Assembly: GCA_015680685.1 (NCBI GenBank)
Contig: MNCI01030517.1
Location: 349,341 to 413,340, forward strand
Reading direction: 5' to 3'
Source: Gnetum montanum
Taxonomy: Eukaryota; Streptophyta; Gnetopsida; Gnetales; Gnetaceae
Length of the DNA stretch: 64,000 nt
A program made the position numbers and the translations under genes. The notes under the pieces are model-generated. The model saw only the letters and a program-made list of their open reading frames with translations, made no database searches and was not told where the DNA came from. Positions 46,191-56,973 of the stretch are shown here, piece after piece. How positions within the stretch are numbered: the stretch's first letter is position 1; each line of letters opens with the position of its first letter.

Positions 46191-48380
46191 GACGTATGCT
46201 TGATGAAGGAGTTGTTAAATGTAAATGAGCATCAGGTAATTAATCTATGTACTAACAAAATTGTGGGACATAGTGGTAGTCATGGTAGTTTTAGGCCATA
46301 CTGGGCCAGTAATATTCATGTCATCTTGTGTTATGGATGAGTGTATGTAGGATTGTTAATTTTGTGCGAACCATAACTTTAAAGGATTTTAAAGTCCTAC
46401 AGATTTTTATGCACATCATTATGCATTTTTATATGTTTGTATATACGTTTTTTTATGTTGATTTTAACCTTTCACCCCTCCCTCTTGTCTTTTTTTTTTT
46501 ATTTTCTCTATCTTTAATGTTTTGGCCTTACCTCCACAGAATGAAATAATGAGGAATGCTAGGTAAAAATGAAGCAAAGAATATGTAAATAATAATAATA
46601 TGAAAGCAGAATTTAAACATGAACATGGTAAGTTGAATGAATAAAAATAAAAGTAAAAATAAATAAAACTAAAAATAAATTAAATTGAGGGTGAACATGG
46701 GGGTTAAAAAGGGATTTTGAAGTGAAGAGGGGGTGTCATTTGTGCTAGTGTGAGCTGGATTGCAGCATGAGCATCAGTGTGAGCATCAACATGAGTTGTA
46801 GTGTGAGCACCAACATGAGTCATGGACCAGCAATGAAGGGCAAAGGGAAAAAAAGTCAGGGCAAAGGGAAGAAGCAAGTGAATCTGGCATTCGTGGAGGA
46901 GAGTGAAGAGCTACTCCAACGTCTCCCTCAAGCTAGGATTCTAGCATGGGATGGAACTCTATGTAGATGGGTTTGTTTCCTCTTGTTTTTCTCTGGTATT
47001 CTGCACACAACATTAGCTAGGGTAGCATGATTTCTATGGTTGCAATTTTGGATTGTTTTGGGGATTTAAGGCTTGTTTCTAGGGTTTGTGGCCTACCGCA
47101 TGCCATTTTTGATTATTTTCTTTTGGGGCGTCAGTGTGAGTAATATAGGGCATGAGTAGTCTAGGGCATGAATGACCCAGGGCGTGAGTGCGGGGCATCT
47201 GTAGGATGAGTTAGATATTTTTGTTTTCATTTTTTGCATGCTAGGACAAGTGCAGGATGATTGTTAGAGCTTCTTGGTCAGCGTGAACTTTCTAGGATGG
47301 TGTGATTGCCAAAGGGAGGCTTAGCGTGAGTGCATTGCAGGGAGGCCCCAGTTTGTGGACATCGTGAATGGGTTGTAGGCAGGCCCTAGCGTGAGCATCT
47401 GAGACGCTCAACGTAAGTTGTTATGGTAGGCTGTAGGGTAGGCAGCATGAGTGCAGGCTAGGGAAAGCTAGCATGAGTGTATGCCAGGGTGAGTGTCAGG
47501 GTAGTGTTAGGACCTAGGGCAACACAGGTTGAGTTCACTAGAGTAAGGGTTTCAGGCAAGCTCAGGAAGTGCAACGTGAGTTCCCAGAGACGCTCAGCAT
47601 GAGTGCCAAGGAAGCTGCAGCATGAGTCACAGGGAAGCTACAATGTGAGTGGGTTGGAGTAGGGTGTGAGCACGCAGCGTGGGTTGTTGCTGGGGTTAGC
47701 CCTAGTGTGAGTGCCCAATGTGAGCTTCTCATATGTGGTGCTTTCTTTCCTCAGGCTTTTTCTTCTTTTTTTTCATCAATTTTCCCTTGATTGTCTTGTA
47801 TACGGGCCATGGAAATTCCAATTCTTGTCAAGTTTTAGTGTTCGCTTTGAGGTGAAATAGTGTCTATATGTTAAAGAGAAAGCAATGATTGATTTTTAGC
47901 AAGTTTTATGTTTCAAAGCTTGGTACATCTGCATTGTGTTTTATGCAAAAATGAGAGGGCCATGATTTGTGTATGTACCACAATTGCTGGTAACGTGAGC
48001 ACGCCTGGTTTGTGTAAAGTTATGAAAATGCAATTTGTTTGTTGAAATGTTTATACATTGCTAGTATTTATGTCTATTTTTTTATTGTTTTCTAGGATAG
48101 ATGATTTAAATATGTTTCTACTTTTTTCTAAGTTTATGTTGAATTTATGAATGTTCATGTTTTCACACTTATGTATTCATTTTATGTTGCTTGCAATAAA
48201 CTACTATGTAAGAGATTTCAATGTACCCCAGTGAGTGTTAAATACACCAAATAAATATTGGTGTCCTTGTCTAATGGGGTGAGGTTGTGTATTTAAATGT
48301 TATTTATGTGTTTGGTTTATGTAGTTACCTATTATTTTGAGCACTTAGCTTTTACTTTACCTAAGGTTTTGGTTGTATGA
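46191..48380. other. Block between RT and the antisense gene
   Basis: Contains one copy of the TAGTTTTAGGCCATACTGGGCC repeat family (about 46280-46310), low complexity (46480-46680), the GTGAG repeat array (46740-47720) and 650 bases of T-rich sequence that would be the 5' flank of the antisense gene. A candidate acceptor (AAACTAG) for joining sense RT lies on the minus strand near 46190. Confidence 0.4.
46740..47720 (+). repeat. GTGAG-core interspersed repeat array
   Basis: Dozens of AGCGTGAG, AGTGTGAG and CATGAGT variants in one orientation at 12-40 base spacing, often followed by TGC or CATC. The same words occur in the LTRs in both orientations and, as GTGAGTAAGCT, in the leader at 56545-56880. 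Confidence 0.6.
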
Positions 48381-51300
48381 AGGGGATCTAAACCCTCCCT
48401 TCTTGTGGTGGAGCTCATTGGTGTACTTGCTTGGTTTGGCCCCTTTGGACTGGACATACTTTCTTATGACATGCACAGTGGGCCTCATGTGATATGGTTT
48501 TTCCCTAGTGTTGGTTCATTTTTGTCATTCATTTTGCAAAATTTTAGCATAGTTATATGGTCTCATTTAAGTGAGCAGTTTGCTCGTGATATCATTGAAA
48601 CCATGTTGCCTGGATCTACAGAAGACATTCTTTCCTTCATTACTAACATAGATGAGGGACTTTTTACAGTTGAGGGAGGCCCTCCTAAGGGTCCTAAATC
48701 TACTCATCCCTTGACTTGTGTATGGGAACTGCCTACTTGTAGCCATTATAACAGTAGCAACACACTTTTTCTAGCCTTCCGTGTGCACACTCTAATCCAA
48801 AACACACCTGGGACAGTGTATAGAGTGGACAGGTATGCTCTTTTGTGCTTTGCTTAAATTTTGATTTTTTAAAAAATTATATCGTTATCTATGCATAAAT
48901 ATTCCTTTTCTATGCAAGCCTCGTTTTGATGAGAATGGGATGCATGATGATGATGGTGGGCTTACCTTAGCATGCACAACATTGGAGACATTCATGGTGG
49001 ATCCCATTCTTCATGCTATGGTACTAGACTAGATAAAAGTAGCTATTGTTGACTACCATAGGTAATTTTCAAGGGCTTTCAAATGCTGTCAAGTTTGTGG
49101 TTGGTTGCATGAGGATTGGTCCTCTAATCAACCAATTTTTCCTCAGAGAATTGATCTTGCACCTAATGTGCCTACTCCATTTACTGATGGTAAATGATCA
49201 CACTCTAGACTCCATTTTCTTTTCTTGCATCATCGTGTACCATGTTTTTAACCTTTCTCTCTATGTTTTTTTTCTATAGCGGCCATCTCCTCTGATGAAG
49301 TTACTATTGTATTAGGGCGTACTGAGGCCACCCTTCTCATGAAATATGGAGAGACAAAATAGTCACAGCAATGGTTGCAGATGAACGCTTTTGAGTTGAT
49401 CATTAGCTATCTCACTTGTGTGGGTTTGATGGATTTGATCACTACTCTGACTCTTAATATCCAAGCTACTGAAATGATTACCATTGTTGATTTTTTTAGC
49501 GATGATGCTTCTCATTTTACTACATGGGTTCGAGGAGTCAAGGTGTCTTTCCACTTGACTATTGAGTTCCTTTTCAATCTCTTTGGCATGCCCATGGATG
49601 GTGCCAGGGTGGCCATAGATAAAGAAACTAAACAAGGCTAGGTCATAAAGGAGCTTGAAGAGTGGTTAGGTGTGTCTCGGGGTCCCAAAGTTTTTGCCAT
49701 GTAAGATGATACTCGATCAATGGAGGTGAACTTCTTGTACCCTATCTTTCGGGCATGGGCATTCCCTAAATCTCTTTCTCAAGGAAGAAACCTTGGGATT
49801 GAGTTTGCACGTGTCATACATGAAGTGCTAGAGATGGGCATGCATTATAATTGGGCACAGTTTCTTGGATCTGGCTTTTGTGAAGAGATTGTCGAATTAT
49901 GGTCAAACATCAATTCCAAATCCCACTTCACATTTGCTTTCTTTGCAGGGTACTTATGTAGATTTGCTAAGTTCCTAGTAGTTTATGATGACAACCATTA
50001 TATACTAAGGGATCGTTCAAAGTTGTCCTACCCTTGGATTTTCCATTTATTTAGCACCACCAGATCCCAAGACCCACCCGAAGGCATCACAGAATCAGTG
50101 TTTGTTACTACTAGGGGTGTAGCTAGTCGTTCCCATCATTCCTGTGATAGCTTGGGATTGGAACTGCCTATACTGCACATGTCTGTTAAAGGGGCTGAAT
50201 GTCTGATCCGTGAGACCATCGGGAGATCCAAGGTGAAGCTGAAGAGAAATGAATGCCCAAGGGAGCCTACCCCAGAGATGAGACCACCAAGAGAAAAAAG
50301 GATTCGCTTCGTATTACTAGTGGAGGGTAAGTATTTTTATTTTATTGTTATGTATGTTTTTTTTTTGCGTTTTAGTTTATATGTTTATTAAACGTACGTA
50401 TATGCTATGTCATACTAACACTAGGATTCTAGTGTTATTAGAGGAAAGTCCTAAGAGGGAGAGAGAAGTCTTGGTCCTGATGGTTGAACCAGAAGTGGTC
50501 ATCTTCTGGCCAGAGGAAGAAGAAAAAGAGGGGGAATAAGCAATCGAGGAACCTCTTGTCTTGCAAGAGGAGGACTTAACAAGCATCCTGGGGATGAAGC
50601 TTGCAGAGGCATTGGATGCACTTAAGCATTCAAGTAATGAGAGAGGTGTTTTTAATGGCTTCTTTGATGGATCTTTGCAACTTGGTGATCCACCCAAGCT
50701 GACCAGCAAAGGGCTTTTTGGTATGTTCCTTTTAGCTCAATCCATATTTTTGTATCCTTTAATTTTTATGTCTTATTTTTGATTATCTTAATTTTTCCTA
50801 GCATCAAAGGCAGATGTTGATATTTCTGAGGCACATACATCCTAGGTAGAGGTGTCAGGGTCATAGGCCCTGATTGAGGTGACCTCCCATGCTTGTCCCA
50901 CATCAACTGACCAGCTAACTCCATGGCTTGAAATGCTTAGTAAAATGGACTTTGTCACGGGCATTGTTAATGATGTGGTCACTCACCTATAACAAGCTCA
51001 TCCAGAACTAGGTATGTGTATGTTACATGTTATGCTAAGTCTCTGGGTTTATTTTGTTTCTTTGCATTTGTTGTTGATTATAGTTGATCCATGTGTGTGG
51101 TACTTATACATGCAGGAACCAAGCTCCAATGGGATCCTTCTGAGGCTACTCATATTGATGCCCTCCTTGAATTTCCAGGGAATATTGAGCAAGTCCCTAG
51201 AAAGGTTTACGATGTAGTTTCTGGTTACTTCGTATAGAACTCTAAGTCACTTTGGACTTGTAGGCATTCAGTTAAGTATCTATGGGACGAGGTGCACTCA

Positions 51301-52123
51301 TTGAAGGAAGCACTAGCAAAGGAGAGAGAGGAGAAGAGGGATCTCTAATCCCATTATGATTTTGCTACTGCTAGGCTATTTGGTGATAGCACCAGGCACA
51401 CATTTGAAATCACCTATGTGCATTACTAGATGGTTTTGAACAGCAAAGTGCAGGTGACACAGAATTTAGCTGAACAAAGGGCATAGATGGATTTGCTGAA
51501 TAGGAAATGTCATGATTGTAAATCCTTTGTTGCTAAAGTACGGAAGTGGGATCAAGACTAAAAGAATCAAAAGCATCAGTACAAGAAATGGTTAAAGGAA
51601 GAGTCAGTTGAACATTGTCGGATGGAAATGTTCATTGATGGGCTAGGCTTGCATCCTGCTTATGATAGGTTTGCTGAGTGCACTGAGGTGGAGGGATCTC
51701 CCAAGAGAACCATTACCACTACCTCTGGGGAGGCTTCAATAGGCATGTTCTCTCTTGAGTGTCCTACTTGGACTTCAGTGGACAAGGGCAAAACCTTGGC
51801 TGGTATTGATCTTGGCCTGGAGGAGGATTGGGAAAATGTGCTCAAGGAGGAGATTCTACGGCATTTGGAGGCCAACTTAAGGCCCTCCTCACTTGTGAGT
51901 GTTTTATTATGGCACTTAATTTTGTATTTTTTTATTATTTTTATTGTTAGTGTTACTATTTTTCTTAGTTTTGTATTCATGATTTGCTTTATTACTCTTA
52001 CCTATTTTTTTGGTTCTTTTTGTTTTTCTTTTTTTGTTATAGGGACATGTTAATAATGGACCTAGCCCCAATGGAGCGAGAGTGGATGATGAAGAGGATC
52101 TTAGGGACCAGCCTCCTCCATGA
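48381..52123 (+). pseudogene. Intron-containing gene antisense within the inner element, PMD-like
   Basis: Seven exons on the plus strand, opposite to the host element: about 48381-48832, 48919-49189, 49280-50326, 50433-50720, 50802-51011, 51116-51894 and 52043-52123, ending CCTCCTCCA TGA. All six introns have GT..AG ends. Codon phase is kept at five joins; only the first join is one or two bases out, from an indel or another donor. Exon 2 has CCQVCGWLHEDW. Exon 3 has an open 223-codon part and TIEFLFNLFGMPMDGARV, which resembles the plant mobile domain LLGLPVDGEPV block. The last exons are charged and helical (EVHSLKEALAKEREEKRDL). About ten stops, nearly all TAG or TAA for Gln codons, show it is now dead. 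The domain assignment is inference. Confidence 0.7.
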
Positions 52124-52469
52124 GCTTATTGTTAATTAGGCTTTAGCTATTAAATGTTTTGGATTTTTGGATATTTAATGAAAATCTATGATGGACAAAT
52201 GTAATAATAAGAATCCAATCATGGAATAATGTTTTGGAATTTTAGTACCATATTGACGTTCAGTATTATTTTATTTTTATATGTTTTTTCTTTTTATTTT
52301 TTTCTCAAGTATTATCGTGAACATATGCATGTAGTGAATGTAAAATGAGAGAAGAAAACACGAATCAAATATCTGTAAAAATGGAAAGTAATGAGAAGGC
52401 ATGAATCAAAATTATAACTTGTAACTTGTAAACAAAAATTTAACGTAACATAACAAGAGTTTGTGAATT
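52124..52469. other. 3' flank of the antisense gene
   Basis: AT-rich and non-coding. TTAATGAAAATC and T-rich stretches near 52180-52310 may include a poly(A) region for the antisense gene. Nothing else was seen. Confidence 0.3.
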
Positions 52470-52772
52470 TGTAACTTGATGGCTCTAGTTTAAAGCCATT
52501 TCGGGCTGTGTGCATCAGTTTAAAGTCATGATGGACTGTCACATCTATTGTTAAGGAAAGAAGGATTACTAGTTTTAGGCCATAGTGGGCTAAAAGTAAT
52601 AACAATTTTAGGGAGCTTTTAAAAGGAACTAGCCATTTCTGACCATGGCTAGTTTAACGTCATTGCAGACGTTTGTTGGCAATTTGACGTTGTACTAGAT
52701 GGTTGGTAATTTAACGTCATTTCAAATGGTTGGTAGTTTAACATCTTTTGGGATGGTTGGTGGTAGTTCACC
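52470..52772. repeat. TAGTTTAACGTCATTGCAGACG repeat array
   Basis: About nine degenerate units of 25-45 bases based on AGTTTAAAGYCATNNYGGRCTG and TTTAACGTCATTTCAGATGG. Same family as 42340-42670. It lies exactly between the end of protease (minus) and the end of the antisense gene (plus). Confidence 0.6.
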
Positions 52773-53660
52773 CTAACCATTGAGTTGCTTTTTAATCCTT
52801 TGTAATTCGACATGAGGGGTAGGGCATGTAGGCATGATCTTATACTCACCTTCCCCTTCACTAGTGATGTCAAAGGGTAGCTCCGACCAAGAGACATCAG
52901 TGGGAATGGCTCCTATGTTTGTGTTGTCCGGTGCTTCCTCAATTTTAGTAGGATCATGAGTTATTGTTGGGTTCATATCTTGAAGTATACTCATGGTTCC
53001 TTTTTTAGGCTCAGAGAACTCAGTTTCTAACCTTTGACCCATTCTTAAGTGCGAGGAAGTAAGTGATGTTGTCATATCCCCATGTATGATGATCTCACCA
53101 CCATCATAAGGTAGGTGGATCTCTTGATGGATTGGTGAGGATATAGCTCCAAGTTGAGCTAGCCAAGGACATCCTAGAATCAGATTGAACCTTGACATTT
53201 CATAAACCACTATGAATTCAGCTGATGTGGGGAATTGGTCCCCTACTATGAAATCCAAGGTAATCATGCCTTTCACCACGACACGAGAACCACTAAAGGA
53301 TTTCAAGAAAGAGGTTGTTGTGCGCTATATTTTCTCTGTAAGCCTCATATTTTCAATGATAGGAAAGGGTATTACGTTTGTTGCTACACCATCATCGACA
53401 TGCACCATAGGTATCTTGAGATGGTTGACTTGTATTGTTATGAATATAGGGGCTGTAGTAACCTCTCCCGTTTTCTCATCCCTCTTGATGTCATTAGTAC
53501 AAAACTCTAGGGATGTGATCCTTGATTCTTGAGGTTGTGGGGAAAGTACTGCATAAATGGAAGACTCATCTGTAGGAAGGTCCTCACTAATAGGAATCAA
53601 TGTCAACATACGCACGAGAGCTTCCCGATGTATAGTTGAAGTCATTACTAGATCATACAA
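52773..53660 (-). pseudogene. pro: Protease of the inner element
   Basis: Retropepsin-like aspartic protease that would cleave the polyprotein. The active-site region reads MVHVDDGVATNVIPF, in which the usual Asp-Ser/Thr/Asn-Gly is Asp-Asp-Gly. The flap side and C-terminal landmark FNLILGCPWLAQLGAI are in the overlapping frame (52773-53306), so at least one frameshift separates the two halves. It follows gag with no clear boundary. Confidence 0.65.
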
Positions 53661-56540
53661 GCTTAAGGAAGTATTCTTCTATTTCAAAGCCTGCGTGACT
53701 TGGGTCAATGCACTCGCTAGATCCTTATCATTTGAGGCACTCTTGTATACAGAGACATGGTCCATTTGACCCAGCATTCATATCTCTCATGGAGGGATTT
53801 TTGCACTAGTAACTGGGGATGTTGAGTTTGGGACCCTATGAGTGCCAGTATTCTTGTCTTGATGACTTGAGCTAGGCTCACCAGTGGATGGAACCATAGG
53901 AACAACATTTAGCAGTATGGGCTTCGGTGGTCCTAATTTGTGCTCATGGTGTTCTCTTTCCAAGTGCTTTGTTGTTAGCCTGTTAGCAAGGCATTCTCGT
54001 AGGGGTCACAAGGGAATGGTAGGTGATTGCACATCAGGGTGTTTTGGTACCTGGATCACAAAGGGAGTGGGTTGGGCTTCTGATGGTGTGGTTGCTATTG
54101 CAACAAAAGGGGGTACGCGAACGATGAATGATTTTTGTGGTGCAGGGGATGTGCATATGATGAAAGGAGTTTGAGGAGGTGTTGAGGTAGGTGTATTTTC
54201 ATAGGGGCTGTGGATCCCAAAAGGTTTTCATGGGACGTCATGTCCATTCTCCACATGGATAGTGTTAATCACATACGGTGCATCATTAGTATTAAGAGGA
54301 TCTTTGTAGACTTCCATGGGTTGGTTTTGGGGCCTTACTAGGTTTGCCTCCTCAAATACTATTTCACCCTTGTCAATCATGTGTTGTATATCCTATTTTA
54401 AGGTGAAATAGTAGTCAGTTCTATGCCCACACCATTGGTGATATCCGCAAAACCTATCCAACCTAAAGCCTCTTAGAATGGAGGGCTCATTAGCTATTGC
54501 TAAAGCTAGGTTCTTAGCCAACTCATAGAATCGATCATGTTTTTGAGATGTCATGGGAGACATTTGTTTATGTTTGATTAACCCAAGCTTTAGAAGTTGA
54601 TCTAAAAATTGTGAAGGTTTCATAGGCAAGGGTGTATATTGGGCGGGATCCTTCCATTCAAATGTACTAGTGTGACCCATGTTAGTGTTTTTATTTAAGG
54701 AAGATTCGAGTGTAGGCATAGGTGTGGTCCTTTCACTGCTGGTTGGAGTAGTGGGTTGTTTTCCTTTCTATCTTGGATTGTTAGGTTGGGTTGTCTCTGC
54801 TACCGCTGCTGCTGTCATTTTGGATTTATCCTTATCTTTCCTCATATGTTGGCTCCTAAAGGTTGAGTAAGCTAGGTCGTTACTTGTTTGCACTGCCTCT
54901 TCTATGTTCTTAATTTGCACGAATGCTTGGCTCAAAGTACAGGCACTCAAATAATAAAGTTTTGATTTAATAAAATTGTTCATGGCTGCCCTAAGGATGG
55001 TAAGTAGGTATGTTTTAGGGATGGGCTCATGAAGTTCATTTAGATCTATACTTCACCTTTGGATGAATTTTTGTACTGGCTCTAGTAGTGCCTATTTGAT
55101 CTGATCCAAGGTATCCAGTGTGGCTTCAATCTTTAGATTATATTTAAAATGGGTGACAAACTGGTGCAACAAATCTTCTAGAGAGGATATGGAGTTACGG
55201 GGTAGAGCTCGGTACTAGTCTAAAGCTTTTCCCATTAAGGACATAGCGGGGGGGTGCAGAATTACATGAGGCAAAGCTTGAAAAAATAGGAATTCTAGTC
55301 AAAATATTACTAGGTGGGCATTTGGATCTCCCTCTCCATTGTACTTGGTTAACTAGGGTAATGTGATTCCATTTGGTAAGGTTAACGGTGGAACTGAAGG
55401 GTTGATTGGATCATCTTGGTAGAAATATAGCACCTTGACTTCCTCAATATTTATAGTTTTAAGGGACTTTACTTCCTCAGTTAACAAGTGCATCATTTTC
55501 TTTGTGTTTGCCCACTCTTGGGTGGTAGGTAGACTAGCGAGTTGAGTGGATTGTGACTGATAGTAATTCGATTGTTGCATAGTTTGAGGAAAGAGAGATT
55601 GTTGGATTGTTGATTGTTGTGGTGGAGCAACATTTAGAGATGGGATTGCAGGGTGTGGTATGTTGTAGTGATTTGGTTGGTGTTGTTGAACAGCTGGTGA
55701 AATCCACTGCCCAGCCACAGGTTGTGAGGTGACACCCTGAACGTGTTGGGCTGAAGTAATCAATGGTGCTCCATGGGTTTGCACTTGTGGTATGTAATGG
55801 ATGGACATGGAAGTTGGTATGATAGATGGTATCCCAATTGACTAAGGTCAGAATATTGATCCTGTGTTAGTTTGAGGAGGGAGTTTTTGGGACTATACTT
55901 GCAGAGGTATGATGGAAGTGGATGTATCAAATTGAATGTTGAGCATGGAGAAGATGGGAATGGAAGCAGGTACTTCTTGTCGAGAAATCGATGCTCAAGT
56001 GTTTACAGATGATGGAGGAAGCACAATTTCTTCCAGGAAAGGTTGGAATAATGGGTTTGTATGGGCATGGGGATTGATGGTATGGTATGAATCCCCATGC
56101 TTAGATTAGGCTATAAAGTCATCTTCCTTATCTCCACTTTGAGGCTCTATTGAAGGTGGCTGTAAGGCTTGACTTCTTGCCATGAGAAGCTGAGATGTGA
56201 GTTGGTGATGATGTTTGGAAAGAGTGATTGTATCAAATGCTGAGGGAATGAACTCATGAAATCCTTTGTGAATAAGTTCATAGTTTCATTTCACTTCTCT
56301 CGCTACTCAATCGATAGGCAGGTTGGCTTGAATCTTCACATAGATGAAGCTATATTGTTCTAGTGTGAGAGTTGCATAAGTAGGGTCTTTACCCTATAGC
56401 CTAAGTGACTAATGCATAGGGCCTTGGGGGTTTATCTATTCAATAACAGTTATGGATTTTGTGGTAGTCACAGGGTTTAATGTTTTAGATCCAAAGTTAG
56501 AGATTGGTAGTGTCTGTGCGTTGATCTAGGAAGATTCCAT
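53661..56540 (-). pseudogene. gag: gag of the inner element
   Basis: The start ATG (56538-56540) gives MESS then INAQTLPISNFG. The N-terminal 400 residues are rich in Gln, Pro and Ser. The gag core begins at LTKYNGEGDPNAHLV (about 55345), with FRSQHMRKDKDKSKMTAAA near 54850. A zinc-knuckle-like block is FCGYHQWCGHRTDYY near 54440. The long Pro-rich linker is typical of large Tat gag proteins. Several stops and one or two frame changes occur. The leader between gag and the primer site carries a tandem array. Confidence 0.7.
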
Positions 56541-56544
56541 AGTG

Positions 56545-56880
56545 AGCATGAATAAACTGGGCTAGACGAGCTGAGCATGCGTAAGCTAGATTGTTAACCT
56601 ATCGTGAGTAAGTTGACAGTGTGAGTAAATAACAACATGAGCAAGCCGAAAATGTGAGTAAGCTAACAAGGTGAGCTAGCTGACAGTGTGAGTAAGCTGA
56701 TAGCATTAGTAACTGACAATGTGAGCAAGCTAACAACATGAGCAAGCTAACAGTGTGAGTAAGCTGATAACATTAGTAACTAATAGCATGAGTAAGCTGA
56801 TAGTGTGAATAGCTGGGCTTAGCATGGGTAAGTCAAGCTGAGCATGTGTAAGATAGCTTGACAAGCTGGGCTTCAGTTTC
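56545..56880. repeat. GTGAGTAAGCTGACA tandem array
   Basis: About 15 degenerate units of roughly 20 bases such as GTGAGTAAGCTGATAG and ATGAGCAAGCTAACA in the element leader, just upstream of gag on the minus strand. Confidence 0.65.
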
Positions 56881-56949
56881 AGTACTTGATCTATGCAGTA
56901 TTTGAACGAGTAGTGTGATCAACGTGTTGATAGACATTAAACAAGTTTG

Positions 56950-56967
56950 GCCCTCCTTCTAGCGCCA
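56950..56967 (-). other. Primer binding site, tRNA-Asn
   Basis: The plus strand reads GCCCTCCTTCTAGCGCCA, identical to the 3' end of plant tRNA-Asn(GUU) including CCA, so the minus strand is a perfect 18-base primer site. It lies six bases from the LTR edge at 56974. Confidence 0.85.
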
Positions 56968-56973
56968 ATTTAC

